A stretch of DNA of 15,251 nucleotides, taken from contig JAOTVX010000061.1 of NCBI GenBank assembly GCA_029863175.1, forward strand, positions 1-15,251. Reading direction: 5' to 3'. This stretch comes from Betaproteobacteria bacterium. Lineage in GTDB: Bacteria > Pseudomonadota > Gammaproteobacteria > Burkholderiales > SG8-41. Shown here one piece after another: positions 6,310 through 14,283 of this stretch. Within the stretch, counting starts at the first letter, position 1. Each line of letters begins with the position of its first letter. Below the pieces are notes generated by a model that did no database searches, had not been told where the DNA came from, and saw only the letters and a list, made by a program, of their open reading frames with translations. A program made the position numbers and the translations under genes.

Positions 6310-7160
6310 CGGGTTAGGGTGTTCCAAGCAAGCCATTCGCACACGCCGCGGCCCATGATCCACTCCTTGTCCTCTGCGCTGAGCCAGGGAATCTCCTCGG
6401 TGAACATCGTGACGCCCTGGCGGTAAGTGCACGGCAGGCGTGAGAGGTCGCTGCCCCAGAACACGCGCTGCGGGCCAAAGGCGTCGTAGACGCGGCGCAG
6501 GTAGGGGTGCAGCCGGCGGAACGGGTAGGTGTCGGTGGTGAAGAAGGGCAGCACGCTCGCTTTCACCGCGATATTCGGCCGCCGCGCCAGCGCGAGCAGG
6601 TGGTCCAGATCGCGGAAGGCCTCTTCGTCCTTGCCAAGGACCAGCCCGAGGTGGTCCATCACGAGCTTGAGCCCCGGGTATTTTTCGGCGACGGCGTCGA
6701 TGAGGTGGGCGCGCACGTGGGGCACGAGCACCATGATCGGCACGCCGGCCCGCTCGGCCTCCGCCCACACCCAGTCCAGGCGCCCCTCGATGAGCGGCTT
6801 CTCGAGCAGCGGCGTGTGCAGCGCAAAGCGCAGCCCGAGCATTCCGAGCTGGCTGCGCCAGCGCGGGACCTGCGCGCGCGCGCCGGGGGCATCGACATTC
6901 AACCGGCCCATGACCGCAAAGCGCTGCGGATGCAGCCGCGCGGCTTCGAGCGCGAGGTCGTTGCGGTCGCCTTCCCACGACGGCGGCACGATCACCACCC
7001 GGTCCACGCCGGCACCGTCCATCTCGCGCAAAAGCTCGTCTTTCAAGATCGGTGTGTCGCGGTGCGCCGGCACTGGCTTCAGCCCGCCCTGCGGCTGTGG
7101 CCATGGCCGCTCCGGCGTGCTGGCGCCCCAGATATGCGCCTGTGCGTCTACTATCCGCAT
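6300..7160 (-). CDS. Amidohydrolase 2 family (TIM-barrel) hydrolase
   Basis: A 286-residue cytoplasmic metal-dependent hydrolase-type barrel of the amidohydrolase-2 group, which holds lactonases and decarboxylases for dicarboxylates and aromatics. The N-terminus MRIVDAQAHIW is the first barrel strand, with H9 kept but Q7 where the family usually has the first His of DxHxH. Other barrel-end residues are H148 in LVPHVR, H170 in VMDHLG and D238 in FWGSDLSR. The ATG at 7160 has GGAG about 9 nt upstream. It is alone on its strand, between two repeat-rich gaps. Losing one metal-site His suggests a subfamily with altered or no metal, as in some lactonases; the substrate is unknown. Confidence 0.87.
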   Translation of the reverse strand: MRIVDAQAHIWGASTPERPWPQPQGGLKPVPAHRDTPILKDELLREMDGAGVDRVVIVPPSWEGDRNDLALEAARLHPQRFAVMGRLNVDAPGARAQVPRWRSQLGMLGLRFALHTPLLEKPLIEGRLDWVWAEAERAGVPIMVLVPHVRAHLIDAVAEKYPGLKLVMDHLGLVLGKDEEAFRDLDHLLALARRPNIAVKASVLPFFTTDTYPFRRLHPYLRRVYDAFGPQRVFWGSDLSRLPCTYRQGVTMFTEEIPWLSAEDKEWIMGRGVCEWLAWNTLTRDE

Positions 7161-7559
7161 CTTTCGTTCTCCGCAGTTTCGTGGGCAGCTGAAGCCATCT
7201 TACTCGGCGGCGCCGGCGTACTTGAAAGGCGGGACTAGTGACTGGTGACTAGTGCTGAAGAAGTGACGACTGATGACCGACGAGTGACGACGGGCCGTTC
7301 AGTCCACTCATTATTCGCGATTCACGGCATTTCAGTCACCAGTCACAGGCGTTTGGCCAGGGCAGCGGAGGAATGCTGCGGTGCAACGAAAACCTAAAAT
7401 GTCCCGGCGGACGGTCTTGTTGTGTCGCGTCTGGATCTAGGGTTAAAGTGTCCTTTGTCACATTGAGACGTCTTTGCGGCAGCACCATCCGGTCTGCGGC
7501 TTTGTTTCCGAGCTTGTTCTGAAGCGGGTTTGCATTCCATCGATAAAGGAGAAAGACAC
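7161..7559. other. 399-bp divergent gap upstream of the TRAP operon
   Basis: It holds heptamer units (TGACTGG 7239-7245, TGACTAG 7246-7252), the left copy of the 27-bp repeat (7284-7310), and CAGTCACCAGTCACAG near 7333-7348. About 7350-7559 has no repeats and should contain the TRAP promoter, but no strong -35/-10 pair stood out. The TAXI gene's AAGGAG lies at the end. Confidence 0.7.
7284..7310 (+). repeat. 27-bp direct repeat, left copy (before the TRAP genes)
   Basis: It begins GTGACGACGG and ends GTTCAGTCCACTCA. It matches 11333-11359 at 25 of 27 positions; the differences are in the central three bases (GCC here, ACG there). Confidence 0.85.
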
Positions 7560-8561
7560 ATGAACAAAATCATTCGCTGGGCATCGATCGTGACGGCGGC
7601 GGCGGTGCCGATTGTGTTTGGTTCGGCCGCGTACGGTGCGGACGTCATGCACCTCACGATCGTGGGGGCCGGCAAGGGCGCCGGCGCGTTCCGGCAGGCG
7701 GGTGCGCTTGCCGAGGTGGTGAACAAGAACAGCAAGACGCTCAACATCACCAACCAGGAAAGCCCCGGCTTCGTCGCGAACACCCGCATGATCTCCGCCG
7801 GACGGGTGGAGTTGGCCATGTCGAATGGCGTGTTCGTCGATTTCATCCAGCGCCAGCAGAAGCCCTTCCACACGGAGAAGAAACCGGCGACCAGCATTCG
7901 TGGCATCGGCCCGGGCTCCGGCTCGTGGCTGCAGATTGTCGCGCTGAAGGACAGCGGCATTAAAAGCCTGGCTGAGCTCAAGGGCAAGCGCGTCAGCATG
8001 GGACCCAAAGGCAGCAGCACCGCCTTCATGATGGAAACTGCGTTCAAGGCGATCGGCATTAACGATTCGATGCGCAAGGACTACCTGAAGTGGGGCGACG
8101 CCGCCAACTACATGATCGACGGCAAGCTTGATTCGTTCGGCATCCCGAACCCGATTCCCAGCCCCTCGATTCTCCAGGCAGCCACGAGCCGGCCGATTAC
8201 CGTCCTCGACCTTCCCGATTCGGTGATCAACAAGTTCATCGATCTTAGCAAGGGCTACTTCGAGGACAACGCCGACATGAGCGTTTATGCGGGCATGGAG
8301 GGGAAGAAGGCCAGAACCGTTGCCTACAAGGTGTTCTACTTGGCGAACGAAAAAGTGTCGGCTGACGCGGTGTACGAAATCTGCAAGTACTTCTACGATC
8401 CCAAGAACCGGGACTTCATCCTGAGCATGTACAAACCCCTCCGCGACGGCCTGGATACCGCCATGAACGACAAGTTCATCAAGCAAATGAGCGCGTTCAA
8501 TCTCAAGCTGCACCCGGGTGCGGCGCGCTACTGGAAGGAGCGCGGTTACGCGGTGAACTAG
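7560..8561 (+). CDS. TAXI family TRAP transporter solute-binding protein
   Basis: A 333-residue periplasmic binding protein of the TAXI group, the receptor that hands substrate to a TRAP permease. A signal peptide is clear: positive MNKIIR, a hydrophobic core to about residue 23, and a cleavage region near AYGAD (24-28). The mature protein has the TAXI layout: IVGAGKGAGAFRQAGALAEVVN near the start, ISAGRVELAMSNGV, then GIGPGSGSWLQIVAL, and LAELKGKRVSMGPKGSSTAF. The ATG at 7560 follows AAAGGAG; an earlier in-frame ATG at 7530 has no such signal. TAXI receptors with known ligands take dicarboxylates or amino acids such as glutamate; the ligand here is not readable. The permease gene follows after 149 bp that contain two hairpins. 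Confidence 0.94.
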   Translation: MNKIIRWASIVTAAAVPIVFGSAAYGADVMHLTIVGAGKGAGAFRQAGALAEVVNKNSKTLNITNQESPGFVANTRMISAGRVELAMSNGVFVDFIQRQQKPFHTEKKPATSIRGIGPGSGSWLQIVALKDSGIKSLAELKGKRVSMGPKGSSTAFMMETAFKAIGINDSMRKDYLKWGDAANYMIDGKLDSFGIPNPIPSPSILQAATSRPITVLDLPDSVINKFIDLSKGYFEDNADMSVYAGMEGKKARTVAYKVFYLANEKVSADAVYEICKYFYDPKNRDFILSMYKPLRDGLDTAMNDKFIKQMSAFNLKLHPGAARYWKERGYAVN

Positions 8562-8568
8562 CCTGAGA

Positions 8569-8587
8569 CCGGCGTGCATACCGCCGG
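8569..8587 (+). other. Hairpin after the TAXI gene (6-bp stem)
   Basis: CCGGCG (8569-8574) pairs with CGCCGG (8582-8587) around a 7-nt loop, 8 nt after the TAXI stop codon. No T-run follows. It may stabilise the 3' end of the receptor mRNA. Confidence 0.35.
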
Positions 8588-8614
8588 CGTCAAGCTGAAT
8601 GGACGCAACATCAA

Positions 8615-8649
8615 ACGCCTCGGAGCCTGCTCGATAGTCTCCGGGGCGT
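8615..8649 (+). terminator. Strong hairpin between receptor and permease; attenuator candidate
   Basis: ACGCCTCGGAG (8615-8625) pairs with CTCCGGGGCGT (8639-8649): 11 bp with one G-U, around a 13-nt loop, then CTTCGTGT. The T-content after the stem is weak, so partial termination or an RNA-stability role is more likely than full termination. Such hairpins often keep binding-protein levels above permease levels. Confidence 0.5.
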
Positions 8650-8710
8650 CTTCGTGTAGCGAGTTGCTCCTGAAATATTGCGTTTGCTGGGACGGAGGAG
8701 GAGTCATCAC

Positions 8711-11305
8711 GTGCGCGGACTGATGTGGAAGTGGATGCTGATGATCTTCTCGCCGGAGAGCCTCGGCCGGCGCCAGCTTACCCGCGGCTTCCAGCGCGAG
8801 AATCTTCCTGTTTGGGGCGTGCTGGCGGCGCTCTTCGTTCTCTACACGACGCTCGTTGCCGGCCGCACATTCGAACTCTATCTGCCGCTCGAGGATGCCT
8901 GGGATTGGCAGGAGGTCACTTTCCCCCACCTGGGTTGGTTCGTTGGTGTCGGCGGGTTTCTGTACACCTCGGCGCTGTGCTTGTTTCCGAGGGCATCGAT
9001 CTACGTCAGCGCGCTGAGTTTCACGGGCTACTTCTTGTACGGGGCGGCGAACGGCGCGCCGGTGGACTTCATGCTTGGGTTCGCGCAGCCGATCGGCATC
9101 GCCTTGAGCCATGTTCTTCCCACAGGGGCGGTGAAGTCGATGTCGTTCTTGTGGGACGGCGTGCATTTTCCGCCGGTGAAGTACTACGCTTTTCACTTTT
9201 TCCTGCCGGTCTACATCTTCTTCACCGCGCTGCTGACCTTCGTCTACTACCCGGCGCGCAAGGGATCGCCGCGCCACCGCCCCTCGGCCGTCGACCTGAT
9301 CCTGTGCGTCTTCACGATCATTTTCACCGTGGAGTACGCGATCAACTTTGCGGAGCGGGGCGACCGCTCGGGAAGTATCCAGTGGCCCGACGTAATCATA
9401 GGAACGCTCGCGATCATCGTCTCCATCGAGATGGTCCGGCGCGTGCTCGGCCTCGTGCTGCCGCTCCTGGGTGGCCTGTTCTTCCTCTACAACCTCTTCG
9501 GGAACTACGCCCCCGAGAGGCTCATGCACAAGGGTTTTTCGTACAACGAAGTCGTCGCCTTCATCTACGGCGGCGACGGCATTTTCGGGGTCATCGCGAA
9601 CGTCTACGCGAGCTACGTGTTCCTCTTCATTCTTTTCGGCGTGTTTCTGGAGATGACCAAGGTAGGCGACGTGTTCGTGAACCTCGCCTTTTCCCTGGTT
9701 GAGGGCCCGCGCGGCGGCGCCGCCAAGGCCTCGGTCGTGTCGAGCGGGCTCGTGGGTACCGTGGTGGGAAGCGGCGCAGCAAATATCTGCATCACCGGCA
9801 CCTTCACCATTCCGCTGATGAAGCGCGTCGGCTTCCCCGCCCACTACGCGGGAGCGGTCGAGGCCGTGTCCTCTATCGGCGGACACCTGATGCCGCCGGT
9901 GATGGGCTCGGCGGCGTTCCTGGTGGCGGCGTTCACCGAGACGTCCTACAACTACATTGCCTTGGTCTCGATCGTGCCGGCGCTGATGTACTACTACGCG
10001 GTCTACACCTCGGTGCACAACCAGTCGGGCAAGCTCGGCATCGTGGGCATGGCGAAGAAAGACATCCCCGATTTCTGGCAGCTGATGAAGAAGGACGGCT
10101 ACTTGCTCATTCCGGTGGCGGTCCTGATCACACGCCTCGTCATCGGCCGCTCGCCGTTTGACGCCGCGCTTTGGGCCATCTGCCTTTCGATCTTCCTGAG
10201 CTTCTTCCGGGCGGACACGCGCCTCGTGGCGCTGCCGCCCCTGATCGCGCGCTGGCTCAAGCTGCCCCACTGGGGAACGGGCCGCGACTGGGTCGCCGTG
10301 CGTGCCGACGAAGCCATGGCCGCCAAGATCCGCGCCGGCGGCAACAACGAAGAGGCCGAGGCGGCAGGCCAGGCGGTTCTGGCTGCCGAGGAGGGACCGC
10401 GCCAGAGCGTCCTGCGCGAGAACTGGATGCTGTGGCTGGCGGGCGTGCTGTTCGCCGTGTTGAACGTGGCCGGCATGGGCGCGGGGCCGGCGCTCTTCTG
10501 GTCGCTGGCTGCCCTGTTCATCTTCTCTTCGCCCAAGATGATGGAGGGCCTCGAGCGCGCGGCGATCAATTCGCTGGTCATCGGCGTCACGGCCGGCGTG
10601 ATGGGAATCGTGCTCTCGGGCGTGTCCCTGCCGGGCATCGGGATGAAGTTCTCCTCGGTGGTCGTGGGTTACTCGAAGATCTTCGTGGACGCCTTTGGCT
10701 GGTACGGCACCGAGCTGCCCATGGTCATCATCATGTCGGGCGCGGCGAGCTACATCCTTGGCATGGGCATGACGATCACCGCCGCCTACGTCTTGCTTTC
10801 GCTTCTCGCGGTTCCTGCCCTCATGTCCCTCGGCGTGCCCGAGTTGAACGCGCACTTGATCGTGCTCTGGCAGACCCAGTACGCGTCGCTCACGCCCCCG
10901 TTCGCGCTGGGGGCGTTTGTCGCGGCCGGTATCGCGCAGTCGGACCCCATGCGAACCGGATTCAGCTGCCTTCGAATGGCGTATCCGCTCTACGTCATTC
11001 CCTTCCTGATGGCGTACTCGCCCATCCTCATGGACGCGGGAGCGTCCTGGGGCAGCATCGGGCTGGTGTGGACGACGGGCTTCATGGGGCTCTATGCGAT
11101 CTCCGCCGGGTTCGAGGGTTTCCTCAAGCAGAACTTGACGTGGCTCGAACGCATCAGCTTCATCATCGCGGGCGGGCTGCTCTACGTGCACTCGATCTGG
11201 CTCAACGCTGCCGGCGCCATTCTGATGGTGCTTGGCATCCTCTGGCATATCAAGCTGAGTGTGTTTTTCAGAAGGGGCGCTCGCGCGCCGGCTTCCGGCC
11301 CCTAG
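8711..11305 (+). CDS. TRAP transporter fused permease (DctQM-type, TAXI-linked)
   Basis: An 864-residue inner-membrane permease with the small (Q) and large (M) TRAP subunits fused, as is usual for TAXI systems. It uses an ion gradient to import the substrate given by the TAXI receptor. The first membrane segment is about 33-50. The first 190 residues hold several hydrophobic segments; the M-type region follows, with GSGAANICITGTFTIPLMKR near 354 and HLMPPVMGSAAF. A second repeat half carries SGAASYILGMGMTITAAYVL near 675, and LTPPFALGAFVAAGIA lies beyond. A charged loop around 531-566, rich in E and A, probably lies between the halves. The start is the GTG at 8711, because GGAGGAGGAG ends 7 nt before it; the ATG at 8723 is too far from this signal. 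Substrate unknown. Confidence 0.93.
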   Translation: MRGLMWKWMLMIFSPESLGRRQLTRGFQRENLPVWGVLAALFVLYTTLVAGRTFELYLPLEDAWDWQEVTFPHLGWFVGVGGFLYTSALCLFPRASIYVSALSFTGYFLYGAANGAPVDFMLGFAQPIGIALSHVLPTGAVKSMSFLWDGVHFPPVKYYAFHFFLPVYIFFTALLTFVYYPARKGSPRHRPSAVDLILCVFTIIFTVEYAINFAERGDRSGSIQWPDVIIGTLAIIVSIEMVRRVLGLVLPLLGGLFFLYNLFGNYAPERLMHKGFSYNEVVAFIYGGDGIFGVIANVYASYVFLFILFGVFLEMTKVGDVFVNLAFSLVEGPRGGAAKASVVSSGLVGTVVGSGAANICITGTFTIPLMKRVGFPAHYAGAVEAVSSIGGHLMPPVMGSAAFLVAAFTETSYNYIALVSIVPALMYYYAVYTSVHNQSGKLGIVGMAKKDIPDFWQLMKKDGYLLIPVAVLITRLVIGRSPFDAALWAICLSIFLSFFRADTRLVALPPLIARWLKLPHWGTGRDWVAVRADEAMAAKIRAGGNNEEAEAAGQAVLAAEEGPRQSVLRENWMLWLAGVLFAVLNVAGMGAGPALFWSLAALFIFSSPKMMEGLERAAINSLVIGVTAGVMGIVLSGVSLPGIGMKFSSVVVGYSKIFVDAFGWYGTELPMVIIMSGAASYILGMGMTITAAYVLLSLLAVPALMSLGVPELNAHLIVLWQTQYASLTPPFALGAFVAAGIAQSDPMRTGFSCLRMAYPLYVIPFLMAYSPILMDAGASWGSIGLVWTTGFMGLYAISAGFEGFLKQNLTWLERISFIIAGGLLYVHSIWLNAAGAILMVLGILWHIKLSVFFRRGARAPASGP

Positions 11306-11319
11306 TTGTTCCAAAGGCG

Positions 11320-11340
11320 TGACGGGTGACGGGTGACGAC
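11320..11340 (+). repeat. Heptamer array after the TRAP permease
   Basis: TGACGGG, TGACGGG, TGACGAC, starting 15 nt after the permease stop. The array runs into the right copy of the 27-bp repeat. Confidence 0.85.
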
Positions 11341-11359
11341 GGACGGTTCAGTCCACTCA
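11333..11359 (+). repeat. 27-bp direct repeat, right copy (after the TRAP genes)
   Basis: It matches 7284-7310 at 25 of 27 bases, in the same orientation. The two copies bracket the whole TRAP pair. Confidence 0.85.
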
Positions 11360-11373
11360 CCATTCACCAGTCA
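11353..11373 (-). repeat. Reverse heptamer array, 3 units
   Basis: CCACTCA, CCATTCA, CCAGTCA, in inverted orientation 12 nt after the forward array, so the pair could fold into a hairpin behind the permease gene. Confidence 0.7.
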
Positions 11374-11384
11374 CGGAAATTGAT

Positions 11385-11420
11385 GAACCGCCAAGACGCG
11401 AAGAGAAGCAAGGATCAAGA
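11385..11420 (+). repeat. CCGCCAAG-type repeat, forward copy
   Basis: It starts GAACCGCCAAGACGCGAAGA and continues GAAGCAAGGATCAAG. Same family as 6003-6075. Confidence 0.65.
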
Positions 11421-11434
11421 CCGGTTATTGATCA

Positions 11435-11455
11435 CCCGTCACCCGTCACTCATCA
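11435..11455 (-). repeat. Reverse heptamer array before the CocE-like gene
   Basis: CCCGTCA, CCCGTCA, CTCATCA, about 75 nt before the hydrolase start; AGTCACACGTCAC follows near 11469-11481. Confidence 0.85.
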
Positions 11456-11529
11456 CCTCTTAAATTCTAGTCACACGTCACGCTGTACGAAGCCCTAACA
11501 CAACCATACCCAAGCGGTCTGTCTCACCA

Positions 11530-13275
11530 ATGGATTTGATGAAAAGCGAAACGCGCGATGGCATGCGCATCGACTGGGATGCGCCGATCCCGATGGATGA
11601 CGGCGTCGTGCTGCGCGCCGACGTCTTCCGCCCGCTGGGTGAGGGCAAGGTACCGGTGATCATCAGTTACGGGCCGTACGCGAAGGGACTGGCGTTCCAG
11701 GAGGGCTTCAAAAGCGCCTGGGTGCGCATGACGACGAGTTATCCCGAGACGGCAGAAGGCTCCTCCAATAAATATCAGAACTGGGAGCTCGTCGATCCGG
11801 AGAAATGGGTGCCCTGGGGCTACGCCTGCGTGCGCGTCGATTCGCGCGGCGTCGGCCGCTCGCCCGGCTTTCTTGATCCGCTCTCGCCGCGTGAGGCGCA
11901 GGACTTCTACCACTGCGTCGAATGGGCCGGCACGCAGCCGTGGAGCAACGGCAAGGTCGGGATCAGTGGCATCTCCTATTACGCGCAGACGGGCTGGCTC
12001 GTGGGCCCGCTGCGTCCGCCCCACCTTGCGGCATTGTGCGCGTGGGAGGGGGAGTGCGATTACTACCGCGAGTGGTCGCGTCACGGGGGCATCCTGTGCG
12101 GCTTCGCCGAGAGCTGGTACCGGCGCCAGGTGGTGAGCGTGCAGCACGGCGTCGGCGAGCGCGGCCCGCGCAGCCGCGTCACCGGCGAGCCGGTGGCGGG
12201 ACCCGAAACGCTGCCGGAAGAAGAGCTTCGCAAGAACCGGGTCGATCACGCCGGCGATTTGCTCCGCCACCCGCTGATCGACGACTACTATCGCCCGCGC
12301 CTGCCGGCGCTGGAGAAGATGACCGCGCCACTGCTCTCCGCGGCGAACTGGGGCGGGCAGGGGCTGCATCCGCGCGGCAACTACGAAGGCTGGCTGCGCG
12401 CCGGCAGCAAGCAGAAATGGCTGGAAGTGCACGGCGACACCCACTTCTCGCACTTCTACACCCACTACGGGCAGGGGCTGCAAAAAAAGTTCTTCGACTA
12501 TTTTCTCAAAGGCGAAAAGAACGGCTGGGACAAGCAGCCGCGCGTCTCGCTCAACATCCGCCATCCCGGTGAGAAATTCGCGCCGCGCGGCGAGAACGAG
12601 TGGCCGCTTGCGCGCACGCAGTGGACGAAGTACTACCTCCACGCGGATGGCCATGGCCTCTCGACCAGGAAGCCCGAGGGCGAGACGACGATCGTCTACG
12701 AGACGAGCGGTGACGGCGTGACGTTCCTCACCGCGCCCTTGAAGGAGGAGATCGAGATTACCGGCCCGGTGGCCGCGAAGCTTCGGGTGTCCTCGGACAC
12801 GACCGATGCCGACCTCTTTCTCGTGCTGCGCGTGTTCGACCCGGCCGGCAAGGAGCTCGTCTTTCTCGGCTCCAACGACCCGCGCACGCCGATCGGCCTG
12901 GGCTGGCTTCGCGCCTCGCACCGCAAGCTCGATCCGGAAAAGACGCTGCCCTACCGGCCCTATCACACGCACGACGAAGAGCAGCCGCTCACACCCGGCG
13001 TAGCGGTGGAGCTCGACGTCGAGATCTGGCCGACCTGCATCGTGGTGCCCCCGGGCTACCGCATCGGCCTCTCCGTGCGCGGCAAGGACTACGAATTCGA
13101 CGGCCCGCCCATGGAGATTCCGCACGCGCCGTATCCGATGCGCGGCGTTGGCCCCTTCACGCACCAGCATCCCGAGGATCGTCCGCCGGCGATTTTCGGG
13201 GGCAAGAACACGCTGCATTTCGGCGGGGGCGACAAGGCGCCGCATGTGCTGCTGCCCGTTATTCCCAAGGCGTGA
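11530..13275 (+). CDS. CocE/NonD family hydrolase (X-Pro dipeptidyl-peptidase-like)
   Basis: A 581-residue serine hydrolase of the CocE/NonD group: an alpha/beta-hydrolase domain to about residue 330, then a jelly-roll C-terminal domain. MDDGVVLRADVFRP (22-35) is the usual entry, PVIISYGPYAKG carries the oxyanion-region tyrosine, and VDSRGVGRSPG is typical. The nucleophile is S149 in GISYY. The triad His is probably H305 in HGDTHFSH. The usual WxD acid site reads W274-G275-G276, so the Asp may be missing or supplied elsewhere. No signal peptide is seen, so it is likely cytoplasmic. Family members cleave esters, acyl-amino-acid or peptide bonds. The Shine-Dalgarno is weak; an ATG at 11539 is an alternative start. 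The stop TGA is the first base triplet of a heptamer array. Confidence 0.92.
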   Translation: MDLMKSETRDGMRIDWDAPIPMDDGVVLRADVFRPLGEGKVPVIISYGPYAKGLAFQEGFKSAWVRMTTSYPETAEGSSNKYQNWELVDPEKWVPWGYACVRVDSRGVGRSPGFLDPLSPREAQDFYHCVEWAGTQPWSNGKVGISGISYYAQTGWLVGPLRPPHLAALCAWEGECDYYREWSRHGGILCGFAESWYRRQVVSVQHGVGERGPRSRVTGEPVAGPETLPEEELRKNRVDHAGDLLRHPLIDDYYRPRLPALEKMTAPLLSAANWGGQGLHPRGNYEGWLRAGSKQKWLEVHGDTHFSHFYTHYGQGLQKKFFDYFLKGEKNGWDKQPRVSLNIRHPGEKFAPRGENEWPLARTQWTKYYLHADGHGLSTRKPEGETTIVYETSGDGVTFLTAPLKEEIEITGPVAAKLRVSSDTTDADLFLVLRVFDPAGKELVFLGSNDPRTPIGLGWLRASHRKLDPEKTLPYRPYHTHDEEQPLTPGVAVELDVEIWPTCIVVPPGYRIGLSVRGKDYEFDGPPMEIPHAPYPMRGVGPFTHQHPEDRPPAIFGGKNTLHFGGGDKAPHVLLPVIPKA

Positions 13276-13307
13276 TGGGTGATGGGTGATGAGTGACGGG
13301 TGACGCG
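13273..13307 (+). repeat. TGAYGRG heptamer array, 5 units
   Basis: TGATGGG, TGATGGG, TGATGAG, TGACGGG, TGACGCG. The first TGA is the stop codon of the CocE-like gene. Confidence 0.93.
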
Positions 13308-13333
13308 TTAGGCTAGGGTAGAATCAACTTGAG

Positions 13334-13368
13334 CCGTTCACCGTTCACCGTTCACCGGTCACGAATCA
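13334..13368 (-). repeat. Reverse heptamer array, 5 units, before livH
   Basis: CCGTTCA three times, then CCGGTCA and CGAATCA. Opposed to the array at 13273-13307 with a 26-nt spacer. A TAGAAT at 13319-13324 in the spacer resembles a -10, but no matching -35 was seen. Confidence 0.88.
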
Positions 13369-13412
13369 CAAGAAGTTGGGCGTTTGGCTGCGGCTAATTG
13401 ATCCTCGCGGTT

Positions 13413-14273
13413 ATGGATACGGAATTCTGGGTCATACAGGTCTTCAACGGGATTTCGTACGGCGCGCTGCTGTTCCTGCTGGCGGGCGGGCTCTCGCTCA
13501 TCTTCGGCGTCATGCGCATCGTCAATCTTTCGCATGGCTCGTACTTCATGCTGGGCGGCTATGTCGCGCTGACGGTGATCTGGACGACGGATTCGTGGGT
13601 GCTCGCCATTCCCGTGGCTGCACTGACGATCGCCGTGGTGGGCCTGATCATGGAGCGGGTGTTCCTGCGGCCGCTGGGATTCGATCCTCTGCGGCAGGTG
13701 CTGCTGACGGTCGGCTTCGCGTTCCTGTTCCAGCAGGGTGCGCTCGACATCTGGGGCGGAGACAACCTCGACATCTCGCCGCCCGACATATTGAAGGTGA
13801 GCGTGGTGTTGGCAGGGATCTACTTCCCGCTGTACCGCGTGTTCATGATCGGCGTGGCCGTGGCGATCGGTGTAACGATCTGGCTCACCATGGAAAAGAC
13901 GCGCATGGGCGCGATGGTGCGCGCCGCGGTGGATGATTCCGAGATGGCGCGCGGCGTCGGCGTCGACACCTCGCGCGTGTCGATGTTCATCTTCGCCTTG
14001 GGCGCATTCCTCGCCGCGCTGGGAGGCGTGATCGGAGGCGCGTTTCTGGGCGTCTACCCGGGGCTGGATTTCGAGATCCTGCCGATCGCGTTTGCCGTGG
14101 TGATCATCGGCGGCATGGGCAGTCTCGGCGGCGCCGCTGTGGGCAGCCTCATCGTCGGGCTGGCCGACAACTTTGGCAAAGCGCTCTTTCCGGAGATCTC
14201 CTACTTCACTCTGTACGCCCCGATGGTGCTGATCCTGGCGCTGAAGCCGACGGGCCTGTTTGGGCGCGAGTGA
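13413..14273 (+). CDS. livH: Branched-chain amino-acid-type ABC transporter permease LivH
   Basis: A 286-residue inner-membrane permease of the Liv/HAAT ABC family, which imports branched-chain or other amino acids and related carboxylates. The N-terminus LSLIFGVMRIVNLSHGSYFM (28-47) is a strong family signature. The cytoplasmic coupling loop around 161-190 includes RMGAMVRAAVDDSEMARGVG. Near the C-terminus are VVIIGGMGSLGGAAVGSLIVG and LKPTGLFG. The ATG at 13413 gives the normal family start MDxxFW; the frame is open back to a TTG at 13398. The ribosome site is weak. Only 10 nt separate its stop from livM, so the two are co-transcribed. ATPases (LivF, LivG) and binding protein are expected beyond the window. 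Confidence 0.95.
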   Translation: MDTEFWVIQVFNGISYGALLFLLAGGLSLIFGVMRIVNLSHGSYFMLGGYVALTVIWTTDSWVLAIPVAALTIAVVGLIMERVFLRPLGFDPLRQVLLTVGFAFLFQQGALDIWGGDNLDISPPDILKVSVVLAGIYFPLYRVFMIGVAVAIGVTIWLTMEKTRMGAMVRAAVDDSEMARGVGVDTSRVSMFIFALGAFLAALGGVIGGAFLGVYPGLDFEILPIAFAVVIIGGMGSLGGAAVGSLIVGLADNFGKALFPEISYFTLYAPMVLILALKPTGLFGRE

Positions 14274-14283
14274 GGCGGCTGCC

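Noticed and set aside
8678..8710. TTG start for the TRAP permease
   Set aside because: The GGAGGAGGAG signal lies inside this extension and is correctly spaced for the GTG at 8711.
8558..11314. 918-codon open frame on the minus strand
   Set aside because: It lies opposite the TRAP permease. Its charged, Arg/His/Glu-rich composition is what the complement of a GC-rich membrane-protein gene gives, and the plus strand has clear family motifs.
11383..11463. 26-residue frame beginning MNRQDAK
   Set aside because: It is entirely repeat sequence (CCGCCAAG-type plus reverse heptamers) and lacks a ribosome site.
11524..13245. 573-codon open frame on the minus strand
   Set aside because: Antisense shadow of the CocE-like gene, with no recognisable motif.
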